Below are positions 7,685 to 16,904 of a stretch of DNA of 64,000 nt, in pieces. How positions within the stretch are numbered: the first letter of the stretch is position 1; every line of letters begins with the position of its first letter. The stretch comes from Sphingobacterium hungaricum (GTDB taxonomy: Bacteria; Bacteroidota; Bacteroidia; Sphingobacteriales; Sphingobacteriaceae), in contig NZ_MU158698.1 of NCBI RefSeq assembly GCF_015210005.1, positions 2,215,337 to 2,279,336 of the forward strand, read 5' to 3'. Under the pieces are notes generated by a model that did no database searches, was not told the origin of the DNA, and worked only from the letters and a program-made list of their open reading frames with translations. The position numbers and the translations under genes are program-made.

Positions 7685-9550
7685 ATGAGTAAATATTTAA
7701 TAAGCATTGAGCAGCTGCGGACTTCTTTTGCAGCGGGCTTACTGTTGCTGAGCTGTTTTTCGATTTCTTGCTCGACGCCTAAACAAGTAGCCTACGATCA
7801 TGAATTGCAGCGACTGAAAACAGTATCCAAGCAAACTTTGGCTGCGAATGTCGATGAATTTAATGCGTATAAAGGAAGGCCAGAATCAGATGGACCATTT
7901 AATGCTTCGAATAATAAAGCATTCCTCGAAGAGAATATTCCTTTATTTCTAAGTTCTGATGAAGGAATGACCAAAGTGTACAATTACCGATGGTGGATGG
8001 TCAGCAAGCATTTGAAAGAATATGACGATCCTATCGACAAGCGCAAATATTGGGTCGTTACGGAGTTTTTTGGCGTAAAGCCTTGGGCATCATTGAGCGG
8101 AGCAATCACTTGTCCGGCCGGACATCAGTTCTATGATGTACGCTGGTTGCGGGATCCAAAGTTTTTAAGTTCCTATGCCGAGTATTTTATGAAGGGCTCA
8201 GCTTCCAAATTGGATCAGCGCGAGAACGGAAACTTCCTGACCTATTTAAGCCGTCCCGAAAGTCATCATTTCTCCAGCTGGATGATTGATGGAGTTGAAG
8301 CGCATTTGAAAATCCATCCAAATGCGAACTGGACAAAAGACCTGTTGCCTTGTATGGAAAAGCATCAACATGGATGGGACAGTCTGTTTACTGTTCACAA
8401 TGCTGGAGCGAAAACAGCCGGCATGTACAAGATTTTAGATTTGTACGATGGAATGGAGTTTAGTCTTTCTGCTGTTTTAGGCTTGATTCAAAGCAAAGAT
8501 GCCTATGCTATCTATACTCCAGAAAGCTGGAAAGAATACTATTTGGGATGGGAAACAACAAGCAAAGCGGCTGAAAGCAAACAAGCAAAAGATTTTCCTA
8601 AAGCGTTCCGAAAAGGATATCCCGATTATTATCTAGTCCGTCCTTCTGTCAATTCCTATGCTTACGCCAATACGCAATCGCTAGCCAATCTGTATAACTT
8701 AGATACCGAAAAGAATAGCAATCCAACCATTCAGCAAAAAATAAAGCTGTATGAATCAAAAGCGAAATCCATTCAGGAAAATCTCCTAAATGTTTTATGG
8801 AATGAAGAAGATCAATTTTTCAACACCTACAGTGCAGGAGATAATGAATTTGGCGTTGGAGATTATGAGGCGCATGTGCGTGAGTCGGTCGGATACACGC
8901 CTTGGTATTTCAATATGATTCCTTTTGAGGATCATCAAAAATATGAAAATGCATGGGCTATGTTTTCTTCGGAAAAAGGATTTTACAATGCGAAGGGGAT
9001 GACCACGGCTGAAAGACAGCACCCCTATTACAACGAGCAGGCTTATGCTTGGAATGGACGTGGCTGGCCATTTCAAAACTCAATAGTCTATAAAGCATAC
9101 GCAAATTATCTGCGAAATTACAAGAAAGAAATAAAGGATTCTGAACGGGAGCTCTTATTTGATTATATCCAAAAACTGGCGGATATGCATGGTTCGGATC
9201 AGCTGAATATCGGTGAATGGTATATTCCTAGCGATGGACAGACCTTCGGAGGCGAACAAGATTATTTCCATTCTACATTTCCGGATATTGTTATCGAAGA
9301 TTTGTTAGGCTTTAAAGCTTCTCACGAGAATAAATTTACGTTAGAGCCTTTGTTGCCCGAAGATAAATGGGATCATTTTTATTTAGGAAACTTGCGTTAT
9401 CACGGCCATGATGTGGATGTTATCTGGAAAAAGGATTGGGATACCAATAAGCCCGGAGATCAAAGCATGCTTTGTGTTTGGGTCAATAATAAATTGGTTA
9501 GCACAAGTCCGGAACTAAATGCTAAACTAAAAATTGATCTGCCGAAATAA
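7685..9550 (+). CDS. MGH1-like glycoside hydrolase lipoprotein
   Basis: A 621-residue protein of the mannosylglycerate-hydrolase-like (alpha/alpha)6 barrel group, related to GH63 and debranching-type enzymes. A lipoprotein signal is present; Cys24 (LLSC) or Cys29 (SISC) would be lipidated, placing the enzyme on the outer or inner membrane. Conserved-looking blocks include YNYRWWMV, the FFGVKPWASLSGAI region, WLRDP, SRPESHHFSSW and, toward the end, WNGRGWPFQNS, which may hold the acidic and aromatic active-site residues. It follows the GH43 gene at 15 bases on the same strand, suggesting joint action on one oligosaccharide. The exact substrate is unknown. No SusC/SusD pair lies next to it. Confidence 0.82.
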   Translation: MSKYLISIEQLRTSFAAGLLLLSCFSISCSTPKQVAYDHELQRLKTVSKQTLAANVDEFNAYKGRPESDGPFNASNNKAFLEENIPLFLSSDEGMTKVYNYRWWMVSKHLKEYDDPIDKRKYWVVTEFFGVKPWASLSGAITCPAGHQFYDVRWLRDPKFLSSYAEYFMKGSASKLDQRENGNFLTYLSRPESHHFSSWMIDGVEAHLKIHPNANWTKDLLPCMEKHQHGWDSLFTVHNAGAKTAGMYKILDLYDGMEFSLSAVLGLIQSKDAYAIYTPESWKEYYLGWETTSKAAESKQAKDFPKAFRKGYPDYYLVRPSVNSYAYANTQSLANLYNLDTEKNSNPTIQQKIKLYESKAKSIQENLLNVLWNEEDQFFNTYSAGDNEFGVGDYEAHVRESVGYTPWYFNMIPFEDHQKYENAWAMFSSEKGFYNAKGMTTAERQHPYYNEQAYAWNGRGWPFQNSIVYKAYANYLRNYKKEIKDSERELLFDYIQKLADMHGSDQLNIGEWYIPSDGQTFGGEQDYFHSTFPDIVIEDLLGFKASHENKFTLEPLLPEDKWDHFYLGNLRYHGHDVDVIWKKDWDTNKPGDQSMLCVWVNNKLVSTSPELNAKLKIDLPK

Positions 9551-9586
9551 GAGGTTTAGTCACGATATAAACTATGTTTTCATATT

Positions 9587-9620
9587 GAATAAGGTCATCC
9601 ATTTTGGGATGACCTTATTC
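9587..9620. terminator. Bidirectional terminator between convergent genes
   Basis: A perfect 14-bp inverted repeat (GAATAAGGTCATCC with GGATGACCTTATTC) around a six-base loop lies between the hydrolase gene and the leftward glycosyltransferase. It touches the glycosyltransferase stop codon. There is no long T-run. Confidence 0.75.
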
Positions 9621-10641
9621 ATTTAGTTTCTCCACTCGACAATATCTTCTGATAAACTGCTAAATAATTCTGACACATTCTCTCTTTGGAGAATTTATTT
9701 TCAACTTTTTGGCGGCAATTTCTTCGATCGATCGAGTCGATCTCTTTTATCCGTTCGATCGCTTCATCTACAGTATGGACAAGAAATCCATCTACAGCAT
9801 CATCGATCAATTCAGGCATGCTTCCTTTAGCAAATGCGACTACGGGCGTTCCGCAAGCCATCGCTTCCACAACGGATAAGCCGAATGGTTCGCTGAAATG
9901 TATAGGATGCAGCAAACAGCTGGCATTCGCCAATAATTCGTTCCGTTTATCTTGTCCAACGCTGCCGATATAGTCTATCTCGCCTTGCTTCAAATAAGGT
10001 TCTACAGTATGTTTATAATAGTTTTCATCCTGAATAATCCCTGCAAGAATCAATCGTTTATTTAATGAGCGCGCAATTTCAACAGCTTCTTTTGTTCCTT
10101 TATCGGGATGTATGCGTCCATAGTAGAGCAAATAATCCTGAGGATCAGCATTAAAATGAAATTGATCGAGATCGATCCCATGATACACCGTATCGATATA
10201 ATCCAGATCATCTACTCGGTCTGCATTGCTTATGGAAACGTAATGCGTACTGCCGTTGTACTTTTTATAAACCGGCAAAATCCTTTCCGACGAAATCCCA
10301 TGAATAGTTGTCAGGAGTGGAGTTTTTACCAGTTTGGAATAGGATAGGGGCAAAAAATCAAATTGGTTATGGATAATATCAAATTGATCCGCATGCTCGA
10401 AACATTCCGAAATATGCAAGCATTCCCATACTTTCGCATCGATTGAACGATCCTCTTCATAGCCTGAAGGGCTAACAGATTTCAATGTTGCATGAGTCAT
10501 TGAATTTGCTGTCGCAAATAACGTGACATCCATCCCGGCTTTTACCAATTCTTCCGTAAGTAGCGACGTGATTAATTCCCAAGGGCCATAGTGGATAGGT
10601 GGAGTGCGCCAGGCAATTGGCGAAAGCATTGCGATTTTCAT
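9619..10641 (-). CDS. Glycosyltransferase family 4 protein
   Basis: A 340-residue GT-B fold glycosyltransferase. The N-terminal acceptor domain starts with MKIAMLSPIAWRTPP and a glycine-containing loop. The C-terminal donor domain has YYGRIHPDKGT and the GT4 signature EPFGLSVVEAMACGTPVVA with the E-x7-E pattern that binds the nucleotide sugar. There is no signal peptide, so it acts in the cytoplasm or at the inner membrane face. It is a lone gene convergent with the hydrolase pair, and its acceptor is not predictable. ATG 10641 is the only start that keeps the conserved N-terminal strand. Confidence 0.9.
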   Translation of the reverse strand: MKIAMLSPIAWRTPPIHYGPWELITSLLTEELVKAGMDVTLFATANSMTHATLKSVSPSGYEEDRSIDAKVWECLHISECFEHADQFDIIHNQFDFLPLSYSKLVKTPLLTTIHGISSERILPVYKKYNGSTHYVSISNADRVDDLDYIDTVYHGIDLDQFHFNADPQDYLLYYGRIHPDKGTKEAVEIARSLNKRLILAGIIQDENYYKHTVEPYLKQGEIDYIGSVGQDKRNELLANASCLLHPIHFSEPFGLSVVEAMACGTPVVAFAKGSMPELIDDAVDGFLVHTVDEAIERIKEIDSIDRRNCRQKVENKFSKERMCQNYLAVYQKILSSGETK

Positions 10642-10795
10642 ACCTAATGAACCAAACCAAAGGGCATTTTGTTTTTGAGGATTAAGCCTGTGGCATGTTT
10701 AGAATTCAAAAAGCTGTTGATTGTCAGGTGCCATTAAGTATTTTGTTTTTTCTTAGCAGAAGCTCAAGCTATTTGTTATTTTTGAAACAGTCTTA

Positions 10796-10827
10796 TTGAT
10801 AGCAGGTTACTCTTAGAATTTAATTTG
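10796..10827 (+). promoter_or_regulatory. Possible promoter of the lipase gene
   Basis: TTG (10796-10798) lies 22 bases before TAATTTG (10821-10827), a one-base-shorter variant of TAnnTTTG, 41 bases before the ATG. This is a weak call. Confidence 0.3.
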
Positions 10828-10867
10828 CTCTTAATGATTCGCTAAACTACAGCTAAGCCATAACCCC

Positions 10868-11986
10868 ATGAAACAGCACTGCCTTTACATCGCCTTTGTA
10901 TTTAGTTTTTTTCTTCAATCAGCCCATGCTCAGCTATTGAAACCTGGTTTCGATAAGGAAGAATACATCGAAACGCTAAAAATAAATCACAAAGTACATA
11001 TTGCGCTGGATAAATGGAGCGAGAGCAAAACTGTCGCTGACCCTTCGTCCTTTAGATTTGAGTACCGTTCGCCGGTTGTTGCTTTTGATAATATCTGGGA
11101 TCTGTGGATCCATAAAGACAAGTCGATAGCCTTGATTTCAGTACAGGGAAGCATTCAGACCGAAGCAAGCTTTTTGGCAAATCTGTATGCAGCCATGATT
11201 CCTGCAAAGGGAGAGCTCCAGCTTGATGATGATTTTCTATTTAAGTACAAACTGGCAGAACACCCAGATGCAGCGGTACAGGTAGGCTGGTTTGTCGCAA
11301 TGGCTTATCTTTCCAAAACCATTGAAGCGAAGATTGATTCTTGCTATCAAGCGGGCATTAAAGATTTTATATTGACCGGACATAGCCAAGGCGGAGGGAT
11401 TACCTACATGCTCAATGCCTATCTGGAAAATTTAAAACTCGATAATAAACTGCCACAGGATATCCGTTTCAAAACCTATTGCAGTGCAGGGCCAAAGCCT
11501 GGGAATTTATTTTTCGCTTATGATTATGAGAAAATGACCGATGGCGGATGGGCTTTCAACGTTGTCAATACAGCCGATTGGGTGCCTGATGTTCCTTTCT
11601 CTGTGCAGACAGTAGATGATTTTACGGCAGTCAATCCATTTCGCCATGCGAAATCAATGATCAAGAAACAGAAATTTCCGAAGAACATAGCCTTAAAAAG
11701 AGCTTACAATCAGCTGAGCAAACCTAGCCAAAGGGCACAGAAAAACTACGAAAAGTATTTAGGGAGAATGGTCTCTCAAGCCGTCCGTAAGCAGATTCCA
11801 AATTTCAGGTCCCCTGAATATGTCAAAAGCAATTACTACGTCCGTACCGGAACTACTAAAGTATTGTATGCAGATGAAGCTTATTTCAAGCTTTACAGCA
11901 ATGACCCGAATAATCCAAATATCTGGCAGCATCATTTGCCCCTGCAGTATTTATATTTAGCAGAAAAGTTGCAAAGTGAAAATTAA
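10868..11986 (+). CDS. Secreted class 3 lipase family protein
   Basis: A 372-residue alpha/beta-hydrolase of the fungal-type class 3 lipase group. A signal peptide ends at SAHA-Q near residue 21, so the enzyme is exported. The nucleophile elbow is GHSQGGG, with Ser173 as nucleophile. An aspartate in NTADWVPD and a late histidine are candidates for the rest of the triad. It should hydrolyse acylglycerols or related esters. It is a lone gene followed by the repeat segment at 12 kb. No chaperone or secretion gene is adjacent. Confidence 0.85.
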   Translation: MKQHCLYIAFVFSFFLQSAHAQLLKPGFDKEEYIETLKINHKVHIALDKWSESKTVADPSSFRFEYRSPVVAFDNIWDLWIHKDKSIALISVQGSIQTEASFLANLYAAMIPAKGELQLDDDFLFKYKLAEHPDAAVQVGWFVAMAYLSKTIEAKIDSCYQAGIKDFILTGHSQGGGITYMLNAYLENLKLDNKLPQDIRFKTYCSAGPKPGNLFFAYDYEKMTDGGWAFNVVNTADWVPDVPFSVQTVDDFTAVNPFRHAKSMIKKQKFPKNIALKRAYNQLSKPSQRAQKNYEKYLGRMVSQAVRKQIPNFRSPEYVKSNYYVRTGTTKVLYADEAYFKLYSNDPNNPNIWQHHLPLQYLYLAEKLQSEN

Positions 11987-11989
11987 AAA

Positions 11990-12235
11990 ACTTTTCAAAG
12001 TAAAAAGTAAAAATTCAAAAGTAAAAAACCTTTCTGGCTGTTAATCATTTCGCTAGTTATGCTAGCGCACGCGTTTCGCGTGTGCTTTATAAATAACAAT
12101 CCGCTATTCAGGATGTTCCGAAGTGTCATCCTGAATTCCTGATAAAAGCGGATTTGTAGTCCGCTCCGCTACTTCGGGATTAGAAATCCCGATTTATCCT
12201 AAGTTCGACATCTCCCTTCGGAAGATATCGAACAG
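11990..12235. repeat. Second palindromic repeat segment
   Basis: This 250-base gap repeats parts of the 4.3-5.4 kb field. It contains the CCTTTCTGG...TTTCGCTAG lead-in, then GCTAGCGCACGCGTTTCGCG at 12061-12085. Next comes a 10-bp hairpin (ATTCAGGATG 12106-12115 with CATCCTGAAT 12127-12136). The end (AAATCCCGATTTAT and the GACATCTCCCTTC block) is also found, diverged, at about 5265-5320. No gene is present. Confidence 0.7.
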
Positions 12236-12243
12236 CTTTGTTG

Positions 12244-14109
12244 CTATAGACCTCTTAAATTATATTTAACGCCAATATTTGTCCAAATGCCTGGCATCGG
12301 AACGGCACCAGATTCAATGTAAGTAACGTCAAAAATATTCTGAACATCTGCATAGACATGGAAGTTAGAAAAGGTATATCCCGCTCTAAAATCAGATAGA
12401 AAATATTCAGTAGACGATGCTCGTTCATTATAGCGATTCGCTGTGCTTAACAATAGGTTTTTATATTGAAAAGAAAGGTTCAAAATAGCCTGATGCTTTA
12501 AGTTTTCAGCCACATACCTAGAAATGAAATCTCCTGTCCGCTCAACAACTGATGGTTTTAAATAATTATAACCAAGATTAATGCTGTAATGCGTGTAGTC
12601 GTTGGTTGAGAATTTATACTTAAACGAGGTATTGATTCCATGAATTTTGTTGTTTCCAACATTCATGCTTTGGTACGTTGTACCAACCGTATTTATCCAA
12701 TCAATAAAATCGGAAATATCGCGGTAGAAATAACCTGCCTGTACTTGGAAATTGTTTTTTGAATAAGATATAGCGGATTCTGCCTGCCATGCGTTTTCCG
12801 AAACAAGATCTGGGTTTCCAATGCTTGATTGCTGTATGTATAAATCCGTGAAAGTTGGGATGCGCTGGCTTGAACCAACATTGGCCATTAATTTCCAATC
12901 GTCGCTTAGCATGTATCCTAAATCAATTCCTGGAAAGACTTGCCAACCATACTGCGTGTTGTAGTTGATGTACGCGCCGACATTCAACAATAGGTTCTGA
13001 AACTTATCTGTTCTAAATTCTGTGTACGCCCCATAATTTTTGCGGTCATGGGCGCCCATGTTATTGCTGGCGATATTTTCGAATCGGGATTCAATGCCTA
13101 ACCCAAAATCACCAAACCCAGTTTCATAACGGCTATTTAGTTCCATCGAAAACACATTGTTGTAGTGCAAGGATCTGTACAAGTCTAGGTTAGTTCGGAT
13201 GTAGCGATAATCATCTTCGTTATATCGGTTGCTGATTCGAGGTGATAAATAGAAGTTTGGAGATAGTTGATGCGTACTCGAAATAGTTGCCAACAAAGTT
13301 TCGACGATTTCCTGAGCTTCTTTGTCATTTGGCGCTGCATAATACCCATTTGCACCGAAATCATTGTAAATGTAACCCACAGAACTACTGATTTTATTTA
13401 GCTCATTCAGATCCACATTTCCCTCATAATATAATTTGGTGTTTTTCGAGGCCGAATTGTATCGCTGTCCATTGGAAAACTCATGTGATGCATACAATTG
13501 ATGGGTCTGGTTTTCTTTTTTCAATGTTCCGCCCAATTGATAGCCATTTCCGAAATAGATTCCGGATCTACCTTCTTCAGGTTCGACATCCTTAAAGGAA
13601 GTCCCCGCATAAGCATGCGCGATAATTGAATTGGAATCCACATCCTTGGTAATGATGTTGATGGCTCCTGTTAGTGCATTGATTCCATAGATCCGAGCGG
13701 CAGGGCCTCTCAATACTTCGATGCGCTCGATCGCATCTAAAGGAATTGGAATGTTCATGCTATGGTGTCCAGTCTGAGGGTCTGAAATTTTTACTCCATT
13801 TAATAGGATTAAAGTTTGGTCAAAACTTCCTCCATCGACGCTCACATCAGCTTGAGTGCCGAATGGACCGCGCTGACGTACATCAACACCGTTTAAAAAC
13901 GATAAAACTTCGTTGATAGAACGAGCGGGCAATTTTGCGATTTCTTCTTTTGAGAGAATCTCAATGTTCCGTGTGGTTTTTTTAAATGGAATCTGCAGAC
14001 GATTTTCTTTGATGAGAATTTCATCTATCGCGCTAGTATCTGAAACAGCAGTTTGAGCAAAAACAAAAAACGGTGCTGCCGACAGAACTACTAAAAAAAA
14101 TTTTTTCAT
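12244..14109 (-). CDS. TonB-dependent outer-membrane receptor
   Basis: A 621-residue outer-membrane receptor of BtuB-like length. A signal peptide ends at FVFA-Q. A TonB-box-like stretch (DEILIKEN) is followed by the plug domain (ARSINEVLSFLNGVDVRQRG; IERIEVLRGPAARIYG). A 22-strand barrel then runs to an aromatic-rich end. It should import a scarce ligand using TonB energy. The ligand is unknown; the length recalls cobalamin receptors, but no cobalamin riboswitch-like structure or cobalamin gene lies nearby. It is 66 bases downstream of the zinc phospholipase-like gene on the same strand, so co-transcription is likely. Confidence 0.92.
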   Translation of the reverse strand: MKKFFLVVLSAAPFFVFAQTAVSDTSAIDEILIKENRLQIPFKKTTRNIEILSKEEIAKLPARSINEVLSFLNGVDVRQRGPFGTQADVSVDGGSFDQTLILLNGVKISDPQTGHHSMNIPIPLDAIERIEVLRGPAARIYGINALTGAINIITKDVDSNSIIAHAYAGTSFKDVEPEEGRSGIYFGNGYQLGGTLKKENQTHQLYASHEFSNGQRYNSASKNTKLYYEGNVDLNELNKISSSVGYIYNDFGANGYYAAPNDKEAQEIVETLLATISSTHQLSPNFYLSPRISNRYNEDDYRYIRTNLDLYRSLHYNNVFSMELNSRYETGFGDFGLGIESRFENIASNNMGAHDRKNYGAYTEFRTDKFQNLLLNVGAYINYNTQYGWQVFPGIDLGYMLSDDWKLMANVGSSQRIPTFTDLYIQQSSIGNPDLVSENAWQAESAISYSKNNFQVQAGYFYRDISDFIDWINTVGTTYQSMNVGNNKIHGINTSFKYKFSTNDYTHYSINLGYNYLKPSVVERTGDFISRYVAENLKHQAILNLSFQYKNLLLSTANRYNERASSTEYFLSDFRAGYTFSNFHVYADVQNIFDVTYIESGAVPMPGIWTNIGVKYNLRGL

Positions 14110-14175
14110 AAATTGATTTTTTGCTCGGCAAATCTATAAAATTTTCCGAATTAGAATTTTTAAATCATAAAAAAC

Positions 14176-15120
14176 TTATTGCCACTCTTCTCTTCCCAAT
14201 CTTTTTGTCTTTACATTTTCAGTACTATCCCTGACAAATGTATGTTGCGTATTCGCTTTAGAAAGTATGGGTTGACCAGCGTCTACCCATGCGGAAAACC
14301 ACAATGAACTAACCATTAGAATGCTTTCTTTCATTCTTCGTTCAACCATTCCGTTTAAAGCTTCGTGGTAAGCGTTGCAATAAAAATCAGAATAGGTCCA
14401 TTGGATTGATCCATTCAGATTGCTGTAGGATCTTTGTTGTGATTCGGGTATTTCCTTCGATAATTTCCTTTCCGTTTGCAGTACTTCATCAACTAGTTCG
14501 TTACTTTCTTTAACTATTTTCCAAGCCTGTTCCAAAGGATCGGTGATGTATATGGCTTTGCCAACCAATAGGTCGTAGGAGCCCACATAGAGCTGAGGCA
14601 ATCGGCTTTCCCAGAATGCGTGGATGCCTATTTGTCCAGTTTCTTGACCGTTGTAATTCCGAGTGGTATGCAACGGAACATGCGCATCGGCGACGTAATG
14701 TCCCAAATCTGCAGAATATCGAATGATTTTGGAGGTATTCCTTTCGGAAAATGCGCGAACGAGATTTTGGTAAGTCAGATTGATTTGCCAAGGGACAATT
14801 CCGATAGCCAACAATTTTCGTTCTTCATATTTTTCAATGGCGTCAGACCAATGTATTGGGATTGAATCTACCGAGTCGGATTGGAAATCATCCAAATCGA
14901 TATAGTGGCGGGGCGATTCATTCGTGTCACTGTAACACCTTTTGTCGGCATCAACCGCTCGTTCGGTAATTTCGTCGATATGTTCTTTGTAAAAAGCTGC
15001 TAATTCTTTGGGCAAAGAGTATACGGAATGGCGATTTATTAATTTGTGCGCAAAAAATCCCCATGACGATAAAAGAATTGTCGTCAAAAGCAATAAGCTG
15101 CTGATTATCAAATTTTTCAT
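14176..15120 (-). CDS. Zinc-dependent phospholipase C / S1-P1 nuclease-like protein
   Basis: A 314-residue exported protein of the zinc-dependent phospholipase C family. The signal sequence leads straight into WGFFAHKLINRHSVYSLP; in this family the Trp after cleavage and the following His bind zinc. Further probable zinc ligands lie in SPRHYIDLDDF, DLGHYVADAHVPLHTT and IHAFWESRLP. These conserved His/Asp/Glu blocks support an active tri-zinc site. The substrate (phospholipid or nucleic acid) is not certain. It is the first gene of a probable two-gene operon with the TonB receptor, which hints at phosphate or nucleotide scavenging; that is inference. Confidence 0.85.
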   Translation of the reverse strand: MKNLIISSLLLLTTILLSSWGFFAHKLINRHSVYSLPKELAAFYKEHIDEITERAVDADKRCYSDTNESPRHYIDLDDFQSDSVDSIPIHWSDAIEKYEERKLLAIGIVPWQINLTYQNLVRAFSERNTSKIIRYSADLGHYVADAHVPLHTTRNYNGQETGQIGIHAFWESRLPQLYVGSYDLLVGKAIYITDPLEQAWKIVKESNELVDEVLQTERKLSKEIPESQQRSYSNLNGSIQWTYSDFYCNAYHEALNGMVERRMKESILMVSSLWFSAWVDAGQPILSKANTQHTFVRDSTENVKTKRLGREEWQ

Positions 15121-15187
15121 TCCTATTTGACTGTTACTAAAGTATAAAAAATGTTATAAATATGTGAATTCATCTAAAAGGTTTAGC

Positions 15188-15214
15188 TTGCATGTTTAAA
15201 TTTTCGTTACTTTG
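15188..15214 (+). promoter_or_regulatory. Probable promoter of the glycosyltransferase/FKBP/aldo-keto operon
   Basis: TTG (15188-15190) and TACTTTG (15208-15214) are separated by 17 bases, close to the Bacteroidota TTG...TAnnTTTG pattern but one T short. They lie 25 bases before the ATG. Confidence 0.45.
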
Positions 15215-15238
15215 TTTAAACCGTGTTTTAAATAAGGA

Positions 15239-16243
15239 ATGAAAATACTTTATGCAGTTCAAGGTACCGGAAATGGACATTTATGCCGGGCAATCGATAT
15301 TATTCCCTGTTTGCAGAAACATGGAGAGGTAGACGTGCTGGTCAGTGGAATTCAGGCAGATATCTGTTTGGATTTTGAGGTTAAATACCGTTTGCATGGC
15401 TTAAGTTTTATTTTTGGAAAATCAGGAGGGGTAGACCTATGGAGGACCTTTTTAAGCAGTACAGTCCGAAAATTTATTCAAGAAATCAATTCATTACCAG
15501 TTGAGCAATATGATTTGGTCATCAATGATTTTGAACCTATTTCTGCATGGGCATGTCAATCCAAAGACATTCCTTGCATTGGTTTAAGCCATCAGATAGG
15601 CGCTTTAGATCCATCGAGTCCAAAGCCAGAAGAAAGCGATATGCTTGGAAAGTTTATCATGAAAAATTATGCTCCTACCTCGAATTCGTATGGATTTCAT
15701 TTCAAGTCTTATTCAGAAAAAATTTTCACGCCTGTTATCCGCCAATCAGTTCGTGAACTGACGCCGAGCGATCTAGGGCATTATACGGTTTATTTGCCTT
15801 CCTATGATGATGCTCATTTATTAAAACAACTTTCAAAATTTCCTGACGTGCAATGGGAGGTTTTTTCGAAGCATAACAAAAAGGCATTTTCGGTGAAGAA
15901 TGTCTCCATTAACCCGATCAATAGCGACGCATTTATAAAAAGCATGGCTTCTGCTTCCGGAATTTTGTGCGGAGCAGGTTTTGAAACACCTGCAGAGGCG
16001 TTGTTCCTGAACAAAAAGTTAATGGTGATTCCCATGAAAAATCAATACGAGCAACATTTGAATGCAGCCTCACTGGAAGAGCTTGGGGTTCCAGTCGTTA
16101 AGAGCTTGAAAAAGAAATATGAATATGCAATTGAAGCTTGGCTAAATGGCAAAAGCCGAATTAAAGTTGATTTTCCAGACAATACGCAACAAATAATTGA
16201 TAAAATAATACGTAAACACTCACCTAATGAAAAATCTATTTAA
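15239..16243 (+). CDS. MurG-like glycosyltransferase family protein
   Basis: A 334-residue GT-B protein. The N-terminus MKILYAVQGTGNGHL is the glycine-rich acceptor-side loop of the MurG/Glyco_trans_1_3 type. The C-terminal half has GILCGAGFETPAEAL followed by PMKNQYEQHLNA, the donor-sugar site of the same group. There is no signal peptide or clear membrane span. The 3' end overlaps the next gene by 17 bases, so the two are translationally coupled. The acceptor is unknown; such proteins in Bacteroidota are often annotated only as glycosyltransferases. Confidence 0.82.
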   Translation: MKILYAVQGTGNGHLCRAIDIIPCLQKHGEVDVLVSGIQADICLDFEVKYRLHGLSFIFGKSGGVDLWRTFLSSTVRKFIQEINSLPVEQYDLVINDFEPISAWACQSKDIPCIGLSHQIGALDPSSPKPEESDMLGKFIMKNYAPTSNSYGFHFKSYSEKIFTPVIRQSVRELTPSDLGHYTVYLPSYDDAHLLKQLSKFPDVQWEVFSKHNKKAFSVKNVSINPINSDAFIKSMASASGILCGAGFETPAEALFLNKKLMVIPMKNQYEQHLNAASLEELGVPVVKSLKKKYEYAIEAWLNGKSRIKVDFPDNTQQIIDKIIRKHSPNEKSI

Positions 16244-16904
16244 ACTAATTTTTGTAAGTATCAGCACTTTTTCTTTTGCGCATGCGCAAGGTCTTCAAAA
16301 CTCGGTTGATTCGGTTTCTTATGCTTTGGGTCAAGATATTGGCCGGTCATTGGTTGGTACTGGCGCGACGCTTAATGCAGAAGTTTTGTTGCAATCACTG
16401 AATGAAGCCATTTCTGGAAAGCCAAGTCTATTTAATGAGGAACAAAGCATGACCATTATTCAGACTGCAATGCGGAAAGCCTATGAAGAGAAAGCTGCGA
16501 AAGCAATAAAAGTCAATGAAGATTTTTTGGAGTCCAATAAAACAAAACCCAATATCGTCGTTACGCCAGAAGGCTTACAATATGAGGTTCTGGTTCAAGG
16601 AACTGGTGCTAATCCATTAGCGACTGATGAAGTGGAAGTTCATTATGAAGGAAAATTAATCGATGGAACGAAGTTCGATAGTTCTTACGACCGAAATGAA
16701 CCTATTGTACTGACCTTAAACCGTGTCATTGAAGGCTGGAAAATTGGAATTCCATTAATGAAAGTAGGTTCGAAATACCGTTTTTATGTTCCTGCTAGTT
16801 TAGGTTATGGCGAACGCGCACAAGGTGAAATTCCTGCATTCAGCACCTTGATATTTGATGTTGAATTATTGAGTATCAAAGAAAAAGTAGATGAACCAGA
16901 ATAA
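16227..16904 (+). CDS. FKBP-type peptidyl-prolyl cis-trans isomerase, exported
   Basis: A 225-residue Mip/FkpA-type isomerase. A signal peptide ends at AHA-Q (about residue 20). A helical dimerisation domain covers roughly 25-100 (SVSYALGQDIGRSL...), and the FKBP catalytic domain covers roughly 110-217 (VEVHYEGKLIDGTKFDSSY, WKIGIPLMKVGSKYRFYVP, LGYGERA). It assists folding of secreted proteins in the periplasm. It starts inside the preceding glycosyltransferase and overlaps the next gene by 14 bases. This makes a tight three-gene operon of otherwise unrelated functions. Confidence 0.93.
   Translation: MKNLFKLIFVSISTFSFAHAQGLQNSVDSVSYALGQDIGRSLVGTGATLNAEVLLQSLNEAISGKPSLFNEEQSMTIIQTAMRKAYEEKAAKAIKVNEDFLESNKTKPNIVVTPEGLQYEVLVQGTGANPLATDEVEVHYEGKLIDGTKFDSSYDRNEPIVLTLNRVIEGWKIGIPLMKVGSKYRFYVPASLGYGERAQGEIPAFSTLIFDVELLSIKEKVDEPE

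Noticed and set aside
14110..14175. Cobalamin riboswitch upstream of the BtuB-length TonB receptor
   Set aside because: The gap to the upstream gene is only 66 bases and contains no B12-box-like sequence.
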